Origin: Aquimarina sp. Aq78
GTDB lineage: Bacteria > Bacteroidota > Bacteroidia > Flavobacteriales > Flavobacteriaceae
Length of the DNA: 64,000 nt
Assembly: GCF_900299525.1 (NCBI RefSeq)
Contig: NZ_OMKA01000024.1
Span: 186,001 to 250,000, forward strand
Direction of reading: 5' to 3'
This document shows positions 10,245 to 19,878 of the stretch, piece by piece; position 1 is the stretch's first letter; every line of letters begins with the position of its first letter. The notes below the pieces were generated by a model. It ran no database searches, was not told where the DNA came from, and saw only the letters and a list, made by a program, of their open reading frames with translations. Made by a program: the position numbers and the translations under genes.

Positions 10245-11624
10245 ATGAAGAATTATAAAAAATCAATTGATAAAATCGTACTCTTATTGGTGAGTACTTG
10301 CATACTGGCTTGTAGTTCGGATAAAAAACCTCTTGACGCCAGAAGTAATGATAAGTTAGACCTATCAATAGCTATCCCTTCAGGAGGTAATAGTTGGGCA
10401 ATAAATAGTACTAAGCAGGATGCCGTTTTAATTCATGATTCGGGTATTCATAATTGGACATCATTAGATGATGTTATTCGCATTTATTTTCATACAAAGT
10501 TAACAGGTGAATTACACCTTGGTTTAAATATTAAATCAGAAGTAGGACCATCAACTATTCGAGTAACAGTAGGAGATAAAACAAAAGAAGTAGTTATTGA
10601 TAATACGTCTTATAAAAATATTGAAATAGGGATGTTTGATATAATTAAATCAGGGTACAACTTTATTGAAATTCAAGGACTTCAAAAAGCAGGTGAATAC
10701 ATTGGTGATATCAACAAAATTCTTATTGGTGGGCCAGCTACAGCTAGTGGTGTTTCTTTTGTACCAGAAGACTTTAGTTTTCATTTTGGAAGAAGAGGCC
10801 CTTCTGTTCATTTAACTTATGAAATGCCTAAGGATAAAGAAATAATGTACTTCTATAATGAGATTACAGTACCACAAGGAGAAGATGTGGTTGGGTCTTA
10901 TTTTATGGCAAATGGTTTTGGTGAAGGATATTTCGGAATACAAGTTAATTCGGATACCGAAAGAAGAATATTATTTTCTGTATGGAGTCCCTTTGTTACC
11001 GATGATCCAAGTACAATTCCTGATGACTATAAAGTAATCCTTTTAAGTAAAGGAGAAGGAGTAACAGATGGAAATTTTGGAGGAGAAGGTTCTGGAGGGC
11101 AGAGTTATAAAGTGTTTGATTGGAAATCTGAAAACACATATAAGTTTTTATTAAAAGGAGAACCCTCGATCAACAACAGTACAGATTACACGGCATATTT
11201 CTATGCACCAGAAGAAAATGAGTGGAAATTAATCGCAAGTTTTAGAAGACCACATACAAATACATATCTAAAAAGATTTCATTCATTTCTAGAAAACTTC
11301 AGCACACATACAGGTTTTATTTCAAGAAAGGGTAAATACACGAATCAATGGGTATATGACACACAAGGTCAATGGCACGAATTGGTTAAGGCTAAATTTA
11401 CTGCAGATGCTACGGCTAGAAATGAGGCTAGACTTGATTATTCGGGTGGTGTAGAAGGAAATTCATTTTACATGAAAAACTGTGGATTCTTTGATGAAAA
11501 TACAACTATGAATACCGAGTTTTCTCGAACAGCAAATGGTGTAAAACCAAATATAGATTTTTCGCTTTTGCAAAGTTCAGGATCTCTACAAAAAGTAAAT
11601 GCAATGCATAAAAAAAATAAGTAA
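10245..11624 (+). CDS. DUF5077/DUF3472 lipoprotein of the PUL
   Basis: A 459-residue lipoprotein (lipobox near Cys22, ILACS). Residues about 35-165 look like the DUF5077 beta-sandwich. Residues about 170-420 match DUF3472 as I know it, with the segments FHFGRRGPSVHLTY, YNEITVPQGEDVVGSY and FLKGEPSINNSTDYTAYFY. Proteins of this kind occur in PULs and are suspected carbohydrate-binding or glycan-active proteins, with no established reaction. It starts 23 bases after the FG-GAP lipoprotein and is followed by a terminator-like hairpin. Confidence 0.75.
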   Translation: MKNYKKSIDKIVLLLVSTCILACSSDKKPLDARSNDKLDLSIAIPSGGNSWAINSTKQDAVLIHDSGIHNWTSLDDVIRIYFHTKLTGELHLGLNIKSEVGPSTIRVTVGDKTKEVVIDNTSYKNIEIGMFDIIKSGYNFIEIQGLQKAGEYIGDINKILIGGPATASGVSFVPEDFSFHFGRRGPSVHLTYEMPKDKEIMYFYNEITVPQGEDVVGSYFMANGFGEGYFGIQVNSDTERRILFSVWSPFVTDDPSTIPDDYKVILLSKGEGVTDGNFGGEGSGGQSYKVFDWKSENTYKFLLKGEPSINNSTDYTAYFYAPEENEWKLIASFRRPHTNTYLKRFHSFLENFSTHTGFISRKGKYTNQWVYDTQGQWHELVKAKFTADATARNEARLDYSGGVEGNSFYMKNCGFFDENTTMNTEFSRTANGVKPNIDFSLLQSSGSLQKVNAMHKKNK

Positions 11625-11757
11625 TGACGGTATAGATTATAAAAGCTTAGAAGTTTTGTTAGAAGATCACAAATATGAAAAGGAAACATTACAAAGCATA
11701 TAACGTCACTTTATCCAGAACGAAATTTTAATATAGTTTTTTGAATTAGTTAGTTTA

Positions 11758-11794
11758 AAAGCCTTTGATGATTAAACATTATTCAGAGGCTTTA
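11758..11794 (+). terminator. Terminator-like hairpin
   Basis: AAAGCCT...AGGCTTT arms (with one mismatch inside the extended stem) are followed by ATTTT. The hairpin lies between the lipoprotein genes and the cytoplasmic sugar-metabolism genes. Confidence 0.55.
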
Positions 11795-11817
11795 TTTTGC
11801 TAAAGCAGATAAAACAT

Positions 11818-12933
11818 ATGGAATATAATAGCATGATTTTGAACAAAGTTAACAGAAAAAGTAAATTGATTTCATTTGCTCCGGGGAGAACATGTCTTTT
11901 TGGAGACCATCAAGATTATTTAGGTCTTCCAGTTATAGCATGTGCTATAAACAGGCATATTAAATTAACGGCTTTAAAAAATGAAGAAAAAACCTTTAAT
12001 ATCAATAAACCAGATATTGGTAAAAAAAGAAGTATTGATATTTATGATGAAATTGGGAGTGTAGAAAAAGGAGATCATCTACGATCATCACTTAAAGTAT
12101 TAAGAAGATATGGTTGTATTCCTAATATTGGATATGATATTACGATTTCTGGAAATCTGCCAATAAATGCAGGTACTTCTAGCTCTTCTGCAGTAGTAGT
12201 ATCATGGGTTCAGTTTTTATTAGAAGCTTTTGGAGCAGATGATAAAATCACACCAGAATTGATTTCACAAATAGCATATGAAGCCGAAGTTTTAGAACAC
12301 GGAAATCCTGGAGGGAAAATGGACCAATACAGCATTGGTTTGGGAAATATTATGTATTTGGAAACTGGAGAAAATAATTCATATGAATTATTTGATCGCC
12401 CAATACCGGGATTAATTATAGGAGAATCTGGTATCCCAAAAGAAACAATAGGTGTTTTAAATGAATTAAAAGAAAACGCTTGGCAAGCTATACATACATT
12501 GGCAATGTGTCATGAAAATTTTAATATAGAAAATGTCGAAAAGAGAAATGTGAAAAAATTATCTCATCATCTCCCGGATAGATTAGAACCTTTTTTTTAT
12601 GCCGCTGTATCAAACCATGATATTACCAAAAAAGCCCTTTCAGAATTTAAGAAAGATCACTTGGATGTAGAAAAAATAGGTGTATTAATGAATGAACATC
12701 ACGCTATTCTAAGGGATTTTTTAAAAATAACATTACCCAAAATTGATTGTATGATTGAAGGCGCTTTAAAAGTTGGTGCCTATGGAGCAAAGATTGTAGG
12801 CTCGGGTAAAGGAGGTAGTATTGTTGCTATTGCTCCAGAAGGAAAAGAACAACAAGTTATTGATGAAATTATAAAAGCCGGAGGAAAAGATGCTTATCTG
12901 GTTAAGGTGGATCCCGGCGCAAGAATACTCTAA
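11818..12933 (+). CDS. GHMP-family sugar kinase (galactokinase-like)
   Basis: About 371 residues from the ATG at 11818. An upstream TTG in frame at 11797 is less likely because it sits against the terminator. All GHMP motifs are present: motif 1 FAPGRTCLFGDHQDYLG (about 20-36), motif 2 NLPINAGTSSSSA (about 113-125), the galactokinase-style catalytic base in GKMDQ (D169), and motif 3 GAYGAKIVGSGKGG near 310. It should transfer phosphate from ATP to a sugar, plausibly C1 of a galactose- or GalNAc-type sugar given the GH109 upstream, making a substrate for the next gene. The exact sugar is inference. Confidence 0.8.
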   Translation: MEYNSMILNKVNRKSKLISFAPGRTCLFGDHQDYLGLPVIACAINRHIKLTALKNEEKTFNINKPDIGKKRSIDIYDEIGSVEKGDHLRSSLKVLRRYGCIPNIGYDITISGNLPINAGTSSSSAVVVSWVQFLLEAFGADDKITPELISQIAYEAEVLEHGNPGGKMDQYSIGLGNIMYLETGENNSYELFDRPIPGLIIGESGIPKETIGVLNELKENAWQAIHTLAMCHENFNIENVEKRNVKKLSHHLPDRLEPFFYAAVSNHDITKKALSEFKKDHLDVEKIGVLMNEHHAILRDFLKITLPKIDCMIEGALKVGAYGAKIVGSGKGGSIVAIAPEGKEQQVIDEIIKAGGKDAYLVKVDPGARIL

Positions 12934-12961
12934 AAACAGTAAACAAAAAATAAACTATCGA

Positions 12962-13834
12962 ATGCATAGAAATTTAATAATTTTAGCTGGTGGTGCTTCA
13001 TCCAGAATGAAGAAACAATCTTCACACCAAGGCTTAAGTGATGAGGAAATCGAACAAGCAAATAAAAGAAGTAAAGGCCTTATTGGTGTTGGTCCAAATG
13101 GACGCCCTCTTATGGATTATCTATTGTATAATGCAAAACATGCAGGCTACAAAAAGATTTATATCATCATAAGCGAACAAGGTGAATTATTCAAAGAATT
13201 TTATGGTAATAGTGATAAGGATAATGATTTTCATGGCCTTAGCATATCTTTTGCAATTCAATACATTCCTGAGGGAAGAATAAAACCATTTGGAACCGCA
13301 GATGCATTGTTTCAGGCTGTTGAGCAATATCCCGAATTAAACAAAAGCTATTATACCGTGTGCAATAGTGATAACTTATATTCATCAGACGCATTACATG
13401 AATTAAGAGTTACATCAAATAAAAATGCTTTTATTAGTTATAATAGAGATGCAATGGAGTTCCCTTCAGAACGAATTTCACGTTTCGCACTTGCAAAATT
13501 GGATGAGGTAAACCATTTGTTAGATATTATAGAGAAACCATCTCAAGAAGAGGTGAATAGCTATAAAGACAAAGAAGGTAAATTACGGGTTAGTATGAAT
13601 GCTTTTAAATTTGATGGTAGTGCTATTTACCCCTATTTAAAAAACTGTCCTGTTCACCCCGAAAGAAATGAAAAGGAATTACCAACGGTTCTTTTAAACA
13701 TGTTAAAAGAGCATCCAAATGAAGCTATAGGAATACCTTTTTCAGAACATGTACCAGATTTAACAGCAAAAGAAGATATAGTAGCAGTAAAAGAGTATTT
13801 AAACAAACATTACTCTAAATTAAATTGGGAGTAA
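12962..13834 (+). CDS. Sugar nucleotidyltransferase (NTP transferase family)
   Basis: 290 residues from ATG 12962. The longer frame from 12890 overlaps the kinase and its first 24 residues look non-coding, so I chose the start that places LAGGASSRMKK near the N-terminus. That segment is the nucleotide-binding loop of NDP-sugar pyrophosphorylases. CNSDN (about 133-137) supplies the metal-binding Asp of the usual G-D or S-D motif, and IIEKPS matches the conserved E-K-P sugar-binding segment. With the upstream kinase it could convert a sugar-1-phosphate to an NDP-sugar. The nucleotide and sugar cannot be read from sequence. Confidence 0.75.
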   Translation: MHRNLIILAGGASSRMKKQSSHQGLSDEEIEQANKRSKGLIGVGPNGRPLMDYLLYNAKHAGYKKIYIIISEQGELFKEFYGNSDKDNDFHGLSISFAIQYIPEGRIKPFGTADALFQAVEQYPELNKSYYTVCNSDNLYSSDALHELRVTSNKNAFISYNRDAMEFPSERISRFALAKLDEVNHLLDIIEKPSQEEVNSYKDKEGKLRVSMNAFKFDGSAIYPYLKNCPVHPERNEKELPTVLLNMLKEHPNEAIGIPFSEHVPDLTAKEDIVAVKEYLNKHYSKLNWE

Positions 13835-13888
13835 TAAAATGAAGAAAAAGTGTACTTCGGCAAACTCAGTAGAACTATCGAGAATAGC

Positions 13889-13988
13889 TTTTTGATCCAA
13901 AATTCTTGTCATCCTGAGTATATCGAAGGGCTCGATATATTTCTTCCTATAGTCGAAGCACTCGAATTGACGAATTTTAGATCAAAAA
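13889..13988. repeat. Dispersed palindromic element of the TCATCCTGAGT/TCGAAG family
   Basis: A long imperfect hairpin. The left arm (TTTTTGATC, AAAATTC, GTCA) is mirrored by the right arm (TGAC, AATTTT, GATCAAAAA) around a core with GTCATCCTGAGTATATCGAAG. Such elements are scattered in intergenic regions of flavobacterial genomes. It fills the gap between the nucleotidyltransferase and symporter genes and explains a spurious 67-codon frame there. Confidence 0.6.
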
Positions 13989-14068
13989 ATGTCAAAATAC
14001 GCAACGGCTATGATCATTTAATAAAAGCTGTAGAGTATTACAATAAATTATGAATTTAAAAAAATATA

Positions 14069-15883
14069 ATGGTATCCCTTAGCACTTTTGATTATGTATT
14101 GATAATTGCATTTTTTATGATCACCTTATTTATTGGTATATGGGTGTCTAAAAAATCAGGAAAGAATTCATCAGAGTTTTTTTTATCAGGAAGAAATATG
14201 CCATGGTGGTTACTGGGATTATCTATGGTTGCCACGACATTTTCTACCGACACTCCTAATTTGGTTACCGATATTGTAAGAACAAATGGAGTATCCGGTA
14301 ATTGGGTTTGGTGGGCATTTTTAATCACTGGTTTATTAACTGTATTTGTTTACGCCAAATTATGGAGAAAATCAAATGTAAGCACAGACTTAGAGTTTTA
14401 TGAATTACGGTATGGCGGTAAGCCAGCAAGATTTTTACGAAAATTCAGAGCCATATATCTAGGTGTTATTTTTAATGTTATTACAATGTCTGCGGTAACT
14501 TTGGCTGCTATTAAAATAGGAAGTATTATGTTAGGTTTAGAACCCTGGCAAACGGTAATTAGCGCTGGATTGATAACAGTTATATTTAGTGCAATTGGCG
14601 GTTTTAAAGGCGTGGTTTATACCGATTTTATACTGTTTTTTGTTGCTATGGGTGGTGCAATTGGAGCTGCATATTATTTGGTTAATTTACCAGAAGTAGG
14701 AGGTATAGCAGCTTTAATGACAAATGAGAATGTAGTAGATAAACTTTCGATACTTCCTGATCTTAGTGATAAACGCGCTATAATCACATTACTGATTATA
14801 CCATTGGCGGTACAATGGTGGAGTTCCTGGTACCCTGGAGCAGAACCGGGCGGTGGCGGTTATATCGCACAACGAATGCTGGCAGCCAAAAATGAAAACC
14901 ATGCAATAGGAGCGACCTTCTTTTTTAATATAATGCATTATGCATTACGCCCCTGGCCCTGGATTATTGTAGCACTGGCATCATTAGTGGTATTTCCAGA
15001 TTTAACAAGTATACAAGATGCCTTTCCTAATATTACAAAAGATAAACTAGGTCATGATTTGGCGTATTCTGCAATGCTTACCAAATTACCAAGTGGATTA
15101 TTGGGTATAGTTTTAGCCTCTTTGATAGCTGCATATATGAGTACCATTTCTACACAATTAAATTGGGGATCTTCGTATATTGTTTATGATTTCTACAAAC
15201 AACAAATTAATCCAAATGCTTCTGAGAAGCGATTGGTGGCAGTAGGTAGAATTGCAACAGTAGTATTGATGATCTTTAGTGCGCTTTTGGCATTACTTTT
15301 ACAAAATGCCTTACAGTTATTTGAAGTGTTATTGGTTTTTGGAGCAGGAACAGGCTTAATATTTATTTTACGATGGTTTTGGTGGCGTATTAATGCCTGG
15401 AGCGAAATTACGGCAATGTTTGCTTCTGGAATCATTTCTCTAGTGCTAAAACTAACACCGGTCGGAGTCTATTTTTTTGGAGCCGAAGACGGTATATTTC
15501 CGGATTGGTCAGAATTCCCTGTAGTCGTTTTTCTAACCACTATTGCTTGGTTGATAGCTACGTATTTAACTCAACCAGAAAGTAAAGAAGTATTACATGA
15601 TTTTTATAAAAAGACACAACCAGGAGGGCCTGGATGGCGCCCCATAATTGATAAAGCAAAAGATGAAGAAATTACCTTAAAAAACACCTCAAAAGGTTGG
15701 AGTGTGCCTGCTGGTATTCTTGCAATGATACTAGGGTGTGTGTTGATATATAGCATCATGTTTGCCACGGGATATTGGATATATGGACACACGACTTATG
15801 CGCTGCTATTAACGTTACTAGCTATTGTTTCTGGATACTTTCTTCTGAAAATATGGAGTAGAATAAAAGCTAATATATTATAA
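14069..15883 (+). CDS. Sodium:solute symporter (SSS family), probable sugar uptake
   Basis: A 604-residue inner-membrane protein with about 14 hydrophobic helices, the first at about 8-27. Family features include the early FFLSGRNMPWWLLGLSM segment, the GGFKGVVYTDF segment near 172-182 and the Ser/Thr-rich ISTQLNWGSSY segment near 355. SSS transporters of this subgroup carry sugars with Na+. It lies between the nucleotidyltransferase and the NagB-PIG-L gene and should import the monosaccharide released in the periplasm by GH109. Confidence 0.88.
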   Translation: MVSLSTFDYVLIIAFFMITLFIGIWVSKKSGKNSSEFFLSGRNMPWWLLGLSMVATTFSTDTPNLVTDIVRTNGVSGNWVWWAFLITGLLTVFVYAKLWRKSNVSTDLEFYELRYGGKPARFLRKFRAIYLGVIFNVITMSAVTLAAIKIGSIMLGLEPWQTVISAGLITVIFSAIGGFKGVVYTDFILFFVAMGGAIGAAYYLVNLPEVGGIAALMTNENVVDKLSILPDLSDKRAIITLLIIPLAVQWWSSWYPGAEPGGGGYIAQRMLAAKNENHAIGATFFFNIMHYALRPWPWIIVALASLVVFPDLTSIQDAFPNITKDKLGHDLAYSAMLTKLPSGLLGIVLASLIAAYMSTISTQLNWGSSYIVYDFYKQQINPNASEKRLVAVGRIATVVLMIFSALLALLLQNALQLFEVLLVFGAGTGLIFILRWFWWRINAWSEITAMFASGIISLVLKLTPVGVYFFGAEDGIFPDWSEFPVVVFLTTIAWLIATYLTQPESKEVLHDFYKKTQPGGPGWRPIIDKAKDEEITLKNTSKGWSVPAGILAMILGCVLIYSIMFATGYWIYGHTTYALLLTLLAIVSGYFLLKIWSRIKANIL

Positions 15884-15922
15884 AATATAATTAAAAAAAT
15901 TATTGAAATAACAAAAGGAAAG

Positions 15923-17854
15923 ATGAACATCAATTATAAACCGGCGGGTCAATTTGAGGAAACACGATTCGAGAAAATACATAACGTAATTTTTAAGAAT
16001 TCTAATGAAGCTTCTGTAGTAGTGGCTAAAGAAATAGCTAATCTTATAAAAGAAAAATCACAAAAAAATGAACACTGTGTTTTAGGATTAGCAACAGGCT
16101 CTTCTCCGATTAAGGTATATGAAGAACTAGTACGAATGCATCATGAAGAAGGTTTGAGTTTTAAAAATGTAATAACTTTCAATCTAGATGAGTATTATCC
16201 AATGGATATAGAAAATATACAGAGTTATTACTATTTCATGTATGAACATCTCTTTGATCATATTGATATACTTCCTGAGAATGTTCATATCCCTGACGGA
16301 AAAATAAATAGCGAAGACCTTTATCAGTATTGTATTGATTATGAAATGAAAATTAAAGAAGCAGGAGGGTTAGATTTTCAGTTATTAGGTATAGGAAGAA
16401 CAGGTCATATAGGTTTTAATGAACCAGGATCTCATTATAATTCGGGTACACGAATGATAACATTGGATCATATTACCCGTGTAGATGCGACTCCTTCTTT
16501 TTTGGGTATAGAAAATGTTCCTAGAAAAGCTATAACTATGGGGATTGCTACCGTAAGAGCAGCAAAGCGTATCGTATTATTAGGATGGGGGCAGCACAAA
16601 GCAGCAATTATCAAAGAAACTATAGAAGGAGATGTTTCTTCTCAAGTACCTGCGACATATCTTCAAAATCACCAAAACACAACTTTTGTGTTGGATACCG
16701 AGGCAGGCTCAGAATTAACTAGAAATAAAACACCTTGGTTGGTGAGTTCATTAATATGGACAGAAGTATTAAAGAATAAAGCAATTATCTGGTTATGCGA
16801 ATTAACAAAAAAGAGTATTCTAAGTCTAACAGATAAAGATTATAACGATAATGGGATGTCTGGATTATTGGTGCAAGAAGGTTCTGCTTATGATTTAAAT
16901 ATTAGAATGTTTAATAAATTACAGCATACTATTACGGGGTGGCCTGGAGGTAAACCAGATGCTGATGATAGTAATAGACCAGAGCGAGCTATCCCAACAA
17001 AGAAAAGAGTAATCATTTTTAGTCCACATCCAGATGATGATGTGATTTCTATGGGAGGAACTTTTGACAGGTTAGTTGAGCAAGGTCACGAGGTTCATGT
17101 GGTTTATCAAACATCTGGTAATATAGCGGTATCAAACCAGGAAGCTTTAAAATTTGTTGAGGTAAGTCAGAGATTAAATTCAGATTCAACAGTAGCCCAA
17201 AAAATTATTAATACGCTGTCTGATAAAAACGAATATATTGTTGATACTATAGAAACAATGAAACTGAAAGGGCTTATCAGAAGAAGCGAATCATTTGCAG
17301 CAACACGGTATTTGGGATTAAACGATAGTAATGTTCATTTTTTAGATTTGCCATTTTATGAAACTGGTAAAATAAAAAAAGACAAATTATCAGAAGTAGA
17401 CATTGCCATTATGTGTAAAATAATAAAAGAAATACAACCACATCAGATTTATGCGGCAGGTGATTTGGCAGATCCACACGGGACTCATAAGGTATGTTTG
17501 GATGCTTTATTTGCAGCCTTAGAACAATTAAAAACAGAACCGTATATGAAAGATTGCTGGGTTTGGTTATACCGTGGTGCATGGCACGAATGGGATATTC
17601 ATGAAATTGAAATGGCTGTGCCCATGAGTCCGGATCAGGTGTTAAAAAAACGACATGCTATTTTTTGTCATCAATCACAAAAAGATGGGGTGATGTTTCA
17701 GGGAGAAGACTCAAGAGAATTCTGGATGCGGGCAGAAGAACGAAATAGAGATACTGCACAAAAATACAATGCCTTGGGACTAGCCGATTATGCTGCTATA
17801 GAAGCTTTTGTAAAATATGATAGTCACAAAAAGAATCAAAAAAAAGAAGTTTAG
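15923..17854 (+). CDS. NagB-like deaminase/isomerase fused to PIG-L deacetylase domain
   Basis: 643 residues. Residues about 25-290 are a glucosamine-6-phosphate deaminase (NagB) fold: GLATGSSP at 55-62 for phosphate binding, FNLDEYY with D89 at the position of the ring-opening base, and GRTGHIGFNEPGS at 158-170. In E. coli NagB the last motif starts N-D-G-H; here the catalytic Asp141 position is Thr160, while His162 and Glu167 remain. Residues about 361-560 are a PIG-L/LmbE deacetylase domain with the zinc motif SPHPDDD (367-373). This fusion is known in Bacteroidetes (BT_0258 type). It could deacetylate and rearrange a hexosamine phosphate in the cytoplasm. Activity of the NagB half is uncertain. 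Confidence 0.85.
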   Translation: MNINYKPAGQFEETRFEKIHNVIFKNSNEASVVVAKEIANLIKEKSQKNEHCVLGLATGSSPIKVYEELVRMHHEEGLSFKNVITFNLDEYYPMDIENIQSYYYFMYEHLFDHIDILPENVHIPDGKINSEDLYQYCIDYEMKIKEAGGLDFQLLGIGRTGHIGFNEPGSHYNSGTRMITLDHITRVDATPSFLGIENVPRKAITMGIATVRAAKRIVLLGWGQHKAAIIKETIEGDVSSQVPATYLQNHQNTTFVLDTEAGSELTRNKTPWLVSSLIWTEVLKNKAIIWLCELTKKSILSLTDKDYNDNGMSGLLVQEGSAYDLNIRMFNKLQHTITGWPGGKPDADDSNRPERAIPTKKRVIIFSPHPDDDVISMGGTFDRLVEQGHEVHVVYQTSGNIAVSNQEALKFVEVSQRLNSDSTVAQKIINTLSDKNEYIVDTIETMKLKGLIRRSESFAATRYLGLNDSNVHFLDLPFYETGKIKKDKLSEVDIAIMCKIIKEIQPHQIYAAGDLADPHGTHKVCLDALFAALEQLKTEPYMKDCWVWLYRGAWHEWDIHEIEMAVPMSPDQVLKKRHAIFCHQSQKDGVMFQGEDSREFWMRAEERNRDTAQKYNALGLADYAAIEAFVKYDSHKKNQKKEV

Positions 17855-17875
17855 CTCTGTATAAAAGCATGATTA

Positions 17876-17910
17876 ACAGGTGTTAACCCGTTATTCTGTT
17901 CTTTTTTGAT
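17876..17910 (+). terminator. Possible terminator at the end of the PUL
   Basis: A hairpin TTAACAGG...CCCGTTA is followed by a T-rich run (TTCTTTTTT). It lies between the convergent NagB-PIG-L and LytT genes. Confidence 0.35.
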
Positions 17911-17917
17911 GATATAA

Positions 17918-18613
17918 TTATTTTATTTGGGTTAAAATATTTTTATACATCTCTCCAATAGGAATTTCAATAGTACCAATTTCAATATCGTGTTTTGTAT
18001 AGGCCGTTATTTTATCTTTATTGATAATAAATGAACGATGAACACGAAGAAAACGAGCATCCAACACTTCTTGAAATGAAGAAATACTAAATTTAACAAG
18101 GAGTGATTTATTTTCAGTTCTAATTTTAATGTAGTTTTTTACACTTTCTACAAATAGAATATCATCAAACTGTACTTTGACCTGCTTTCTGTCTGCTGTT
18201 ACAAAAATATAGTTCTTGCTCTGTAATGTTTCTGAAGAAGCTTGTATTTCAATTTTGTGGTATTGTGAAGCTAAAAACTTTTCTATTGCTTTAAAAAACC
18301 TGCCGAATGTTATTGGTTTTACTAAATAATCAATAGCATTTAATTCAAATCCTTCAACAGCATACTCTCGGTAGGCAGTGGTGAAAATTACTTTAGGTTT
18401 TTGAAAGAGGTTTTTATAAAAATCCGTTCCCAATAAAACAGGCATTTCAACATCTAAAAAAAGTAAATCTATATGTTCTGAATTTAATATATTAATTGCC
18501 TCTATGGCGCTTTTACAAGAAAAAACAACTTCAAAATTATCAATTTTTGCAACATGATTTTCAATGAGTTGTCTTGCTAATTTTTCGTCATCAATTATCA
18601 AACACTTGTACAT
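17918..18613 (-). CDS. LytTR-family response regulator
   Basis: 231 residues. The receiver domain (1-120) has the acidic pair D8-D9, phosphoacceptor D54 (LLFLDVEMP) and K99 (YLVKP). A LytTR DNA-binding domain occupies about 135-230 (VQFDDILFVESVKNYIKI, then FLRVHRSFIIN). It pairs with the histidine kinase whose stop lies two bases upstream, so the two are translated from one message. The target is unknown. Divergent position to the SMP-30/DUF5916 cluster makes that cluster a candidate. Confidence 0.93.
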   Translation of the reverse strand: MYKCLIIDDEKLARQLIENHVAKIDNFEVVFSCKSAIEAINILNSEHIDLLFLDVEMPVLLGTDFYKNLFQKPKVIFTTAYREYAVEGFELNAIDYLVKPITFGRFFKAIEKFLASQYHKIEIQASSETLQSKNYIFVTADRKQVKVQFDDILFVESVKNYIKIRTENKSLLVKFSISSFQEVLDARFLRVHRSFIINKDKITAYTKHDIEIGTIEIPIGEMYKNILTQIK

Positions 18614-18615
18614 TT

Positions 18616-19680
18616 TTAATGTTTTTTGAGTTTTAAATTTACTGAAAAACTTTTCGACGTTTCTTCAATTTTTAAATCGTAAGCATCAGGATATAATAAA
18701 TTAAGTTGTTGTTCTACATTGGTTAAACCTATTGATTTTTTTTGAATTAATTTTTCTACTGTTGACAAAGGCTTAGTATTAAAAATATTGAAAATTATGT
18801 GCTCTTTTTCAGAAGATAAATCAATTTTTACAGCTGCCATTTTTAGTTCCTGACTTACACCGTGTTTAAAAGAATTTTCTATAAATGTTAATAGTAATAA
18901 AGGTGCTATTTTAATATTTTCGATTATTGAGTTATTAAACGACACCAAAACTCTATCTTCATAACGCACTTGTTCTAATGCTAAATAATTTTCAATAAGT
19001 TCAATTTCTTTTTGAATATGCACAAATTTTTTATCACTACCATATAACATATAGTCTAATATATCTGAGAGTTTTTCAATGATTTCTGGTGCTTTATCAG
19101 ATTTTTCTACAGACAACACATACAGGTTATTTAGCGTATTGAATAAAAAATGAGGATTTAGCTGATGCTTCAACGCTTTTAATTCTACTGCCCTTTTCTG
19201 TTCTCTAATTTTCGAAAGCTTGTACTGGTTTTCATAAAACCTTAACCCCACCAAAAAGAATAATGGTTGTAAATAAAACAGTGGCAAATGAAAGAAAATA
19301 GTTTTTAAATCAAAGACACGTTCCCAAAACGTAAGATATCCGTTTTTATCTAAAAACACTTTATAGCAATCAGGATATGCTTTTTCAAGAAAAGACATTC
19401 TTATAGAAACATATAAAAAATTAATAAAGAAAAATAACACTATAATTGAAGCGATAAGTTTAACAATACTCTTGTCTTTTCGATAATTAGATACAATAAA
19501 ATATAATATTGTATAAGCAATTATAATCTGAAAAACCACGTGAAAAAAATAGGTTACTATAATTTCTTCAGTAGTATTAAATCGTTCTCTTGAGGATGTT
19601 GTGTAGAACAAGAAAACAACAATCCAAAATAGAGTGTGTTTATAAACGGGTAGGTTAAATATTTTAAAAAAACGCTTCAT
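18616..19680 (-). CDS. LytS-like sensor histidine kinase
   Basis: About 354 residues from the ATG at 19680. An in-frame TTG 24 bases upstream is less likely. Four hydrophobic helices lie in roughly the first 150 residues, with no periplasmic domain of any size. A His_kinase (PF06580) domain follows, with phosphoacceptor His in QLNPHFLFNTLN, and then a HATPase with the N-box LTFIENSFKHG. It would phosphorylate the LytTR regulator encoded directly downstream. The stimulus cannot be read from the sequence. Confidence 0.92.
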   Translation of the reverse strand: MKRFFKIFNLPVYKHTLFWIVVFLFYTTSSRERFNTTEEIIVTYFFHVVFQIIIAYTILYFIVSNYRKDKSIVKLIASIIVLFFFINFLYVSIRMSFLEKAYPDCYKVFLDKNGYLTFWERVFDLKTIFFHLPLFYLQPLFFLVGLRFYENQYKLSKIREQKRAVELKALKHQLNPHFLFNTLNNLYVLSVEKSDKAPEIIEKLSDILDYMLYGSDKKFVHIQKEIELIENYLALEQVRYEDRVLVSFNNSIIENIKIAPLLLLTFIENSFKHGVSQELKMAAVKIDLSSEKEHIIFNIFNTKPLSTVEKLIQKKSIGLTNVEQQLNLLYPDAYDLKIEETSKSFSVNLKLKKH

Positions 19681-19878
19681 TTTCAACTCATAAAAATACA
19701 ACAAAGCCGCCTATATATAATAATTTGTGTACGAACAAGTAAAATAAGAATACAAACAAGCTTATACGAGTTACAAATATGTTTTGGGGTTTATGTACAC
19801 TAAAACTCATGTCTTGTCCTCTTTTTAAAATCACTGCTCAATTGGACTGTAGTTTTGAACTACAAAATAAATACAATT

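Noticed and set aside
13850..14053. A 67-codon plus-strand frame between the nucleotidyltransferase and symporter genes
   Set aside because: Most of it is the long palindromic repeat at 13889-13988, so the frame is a by-product of repeat sequence.
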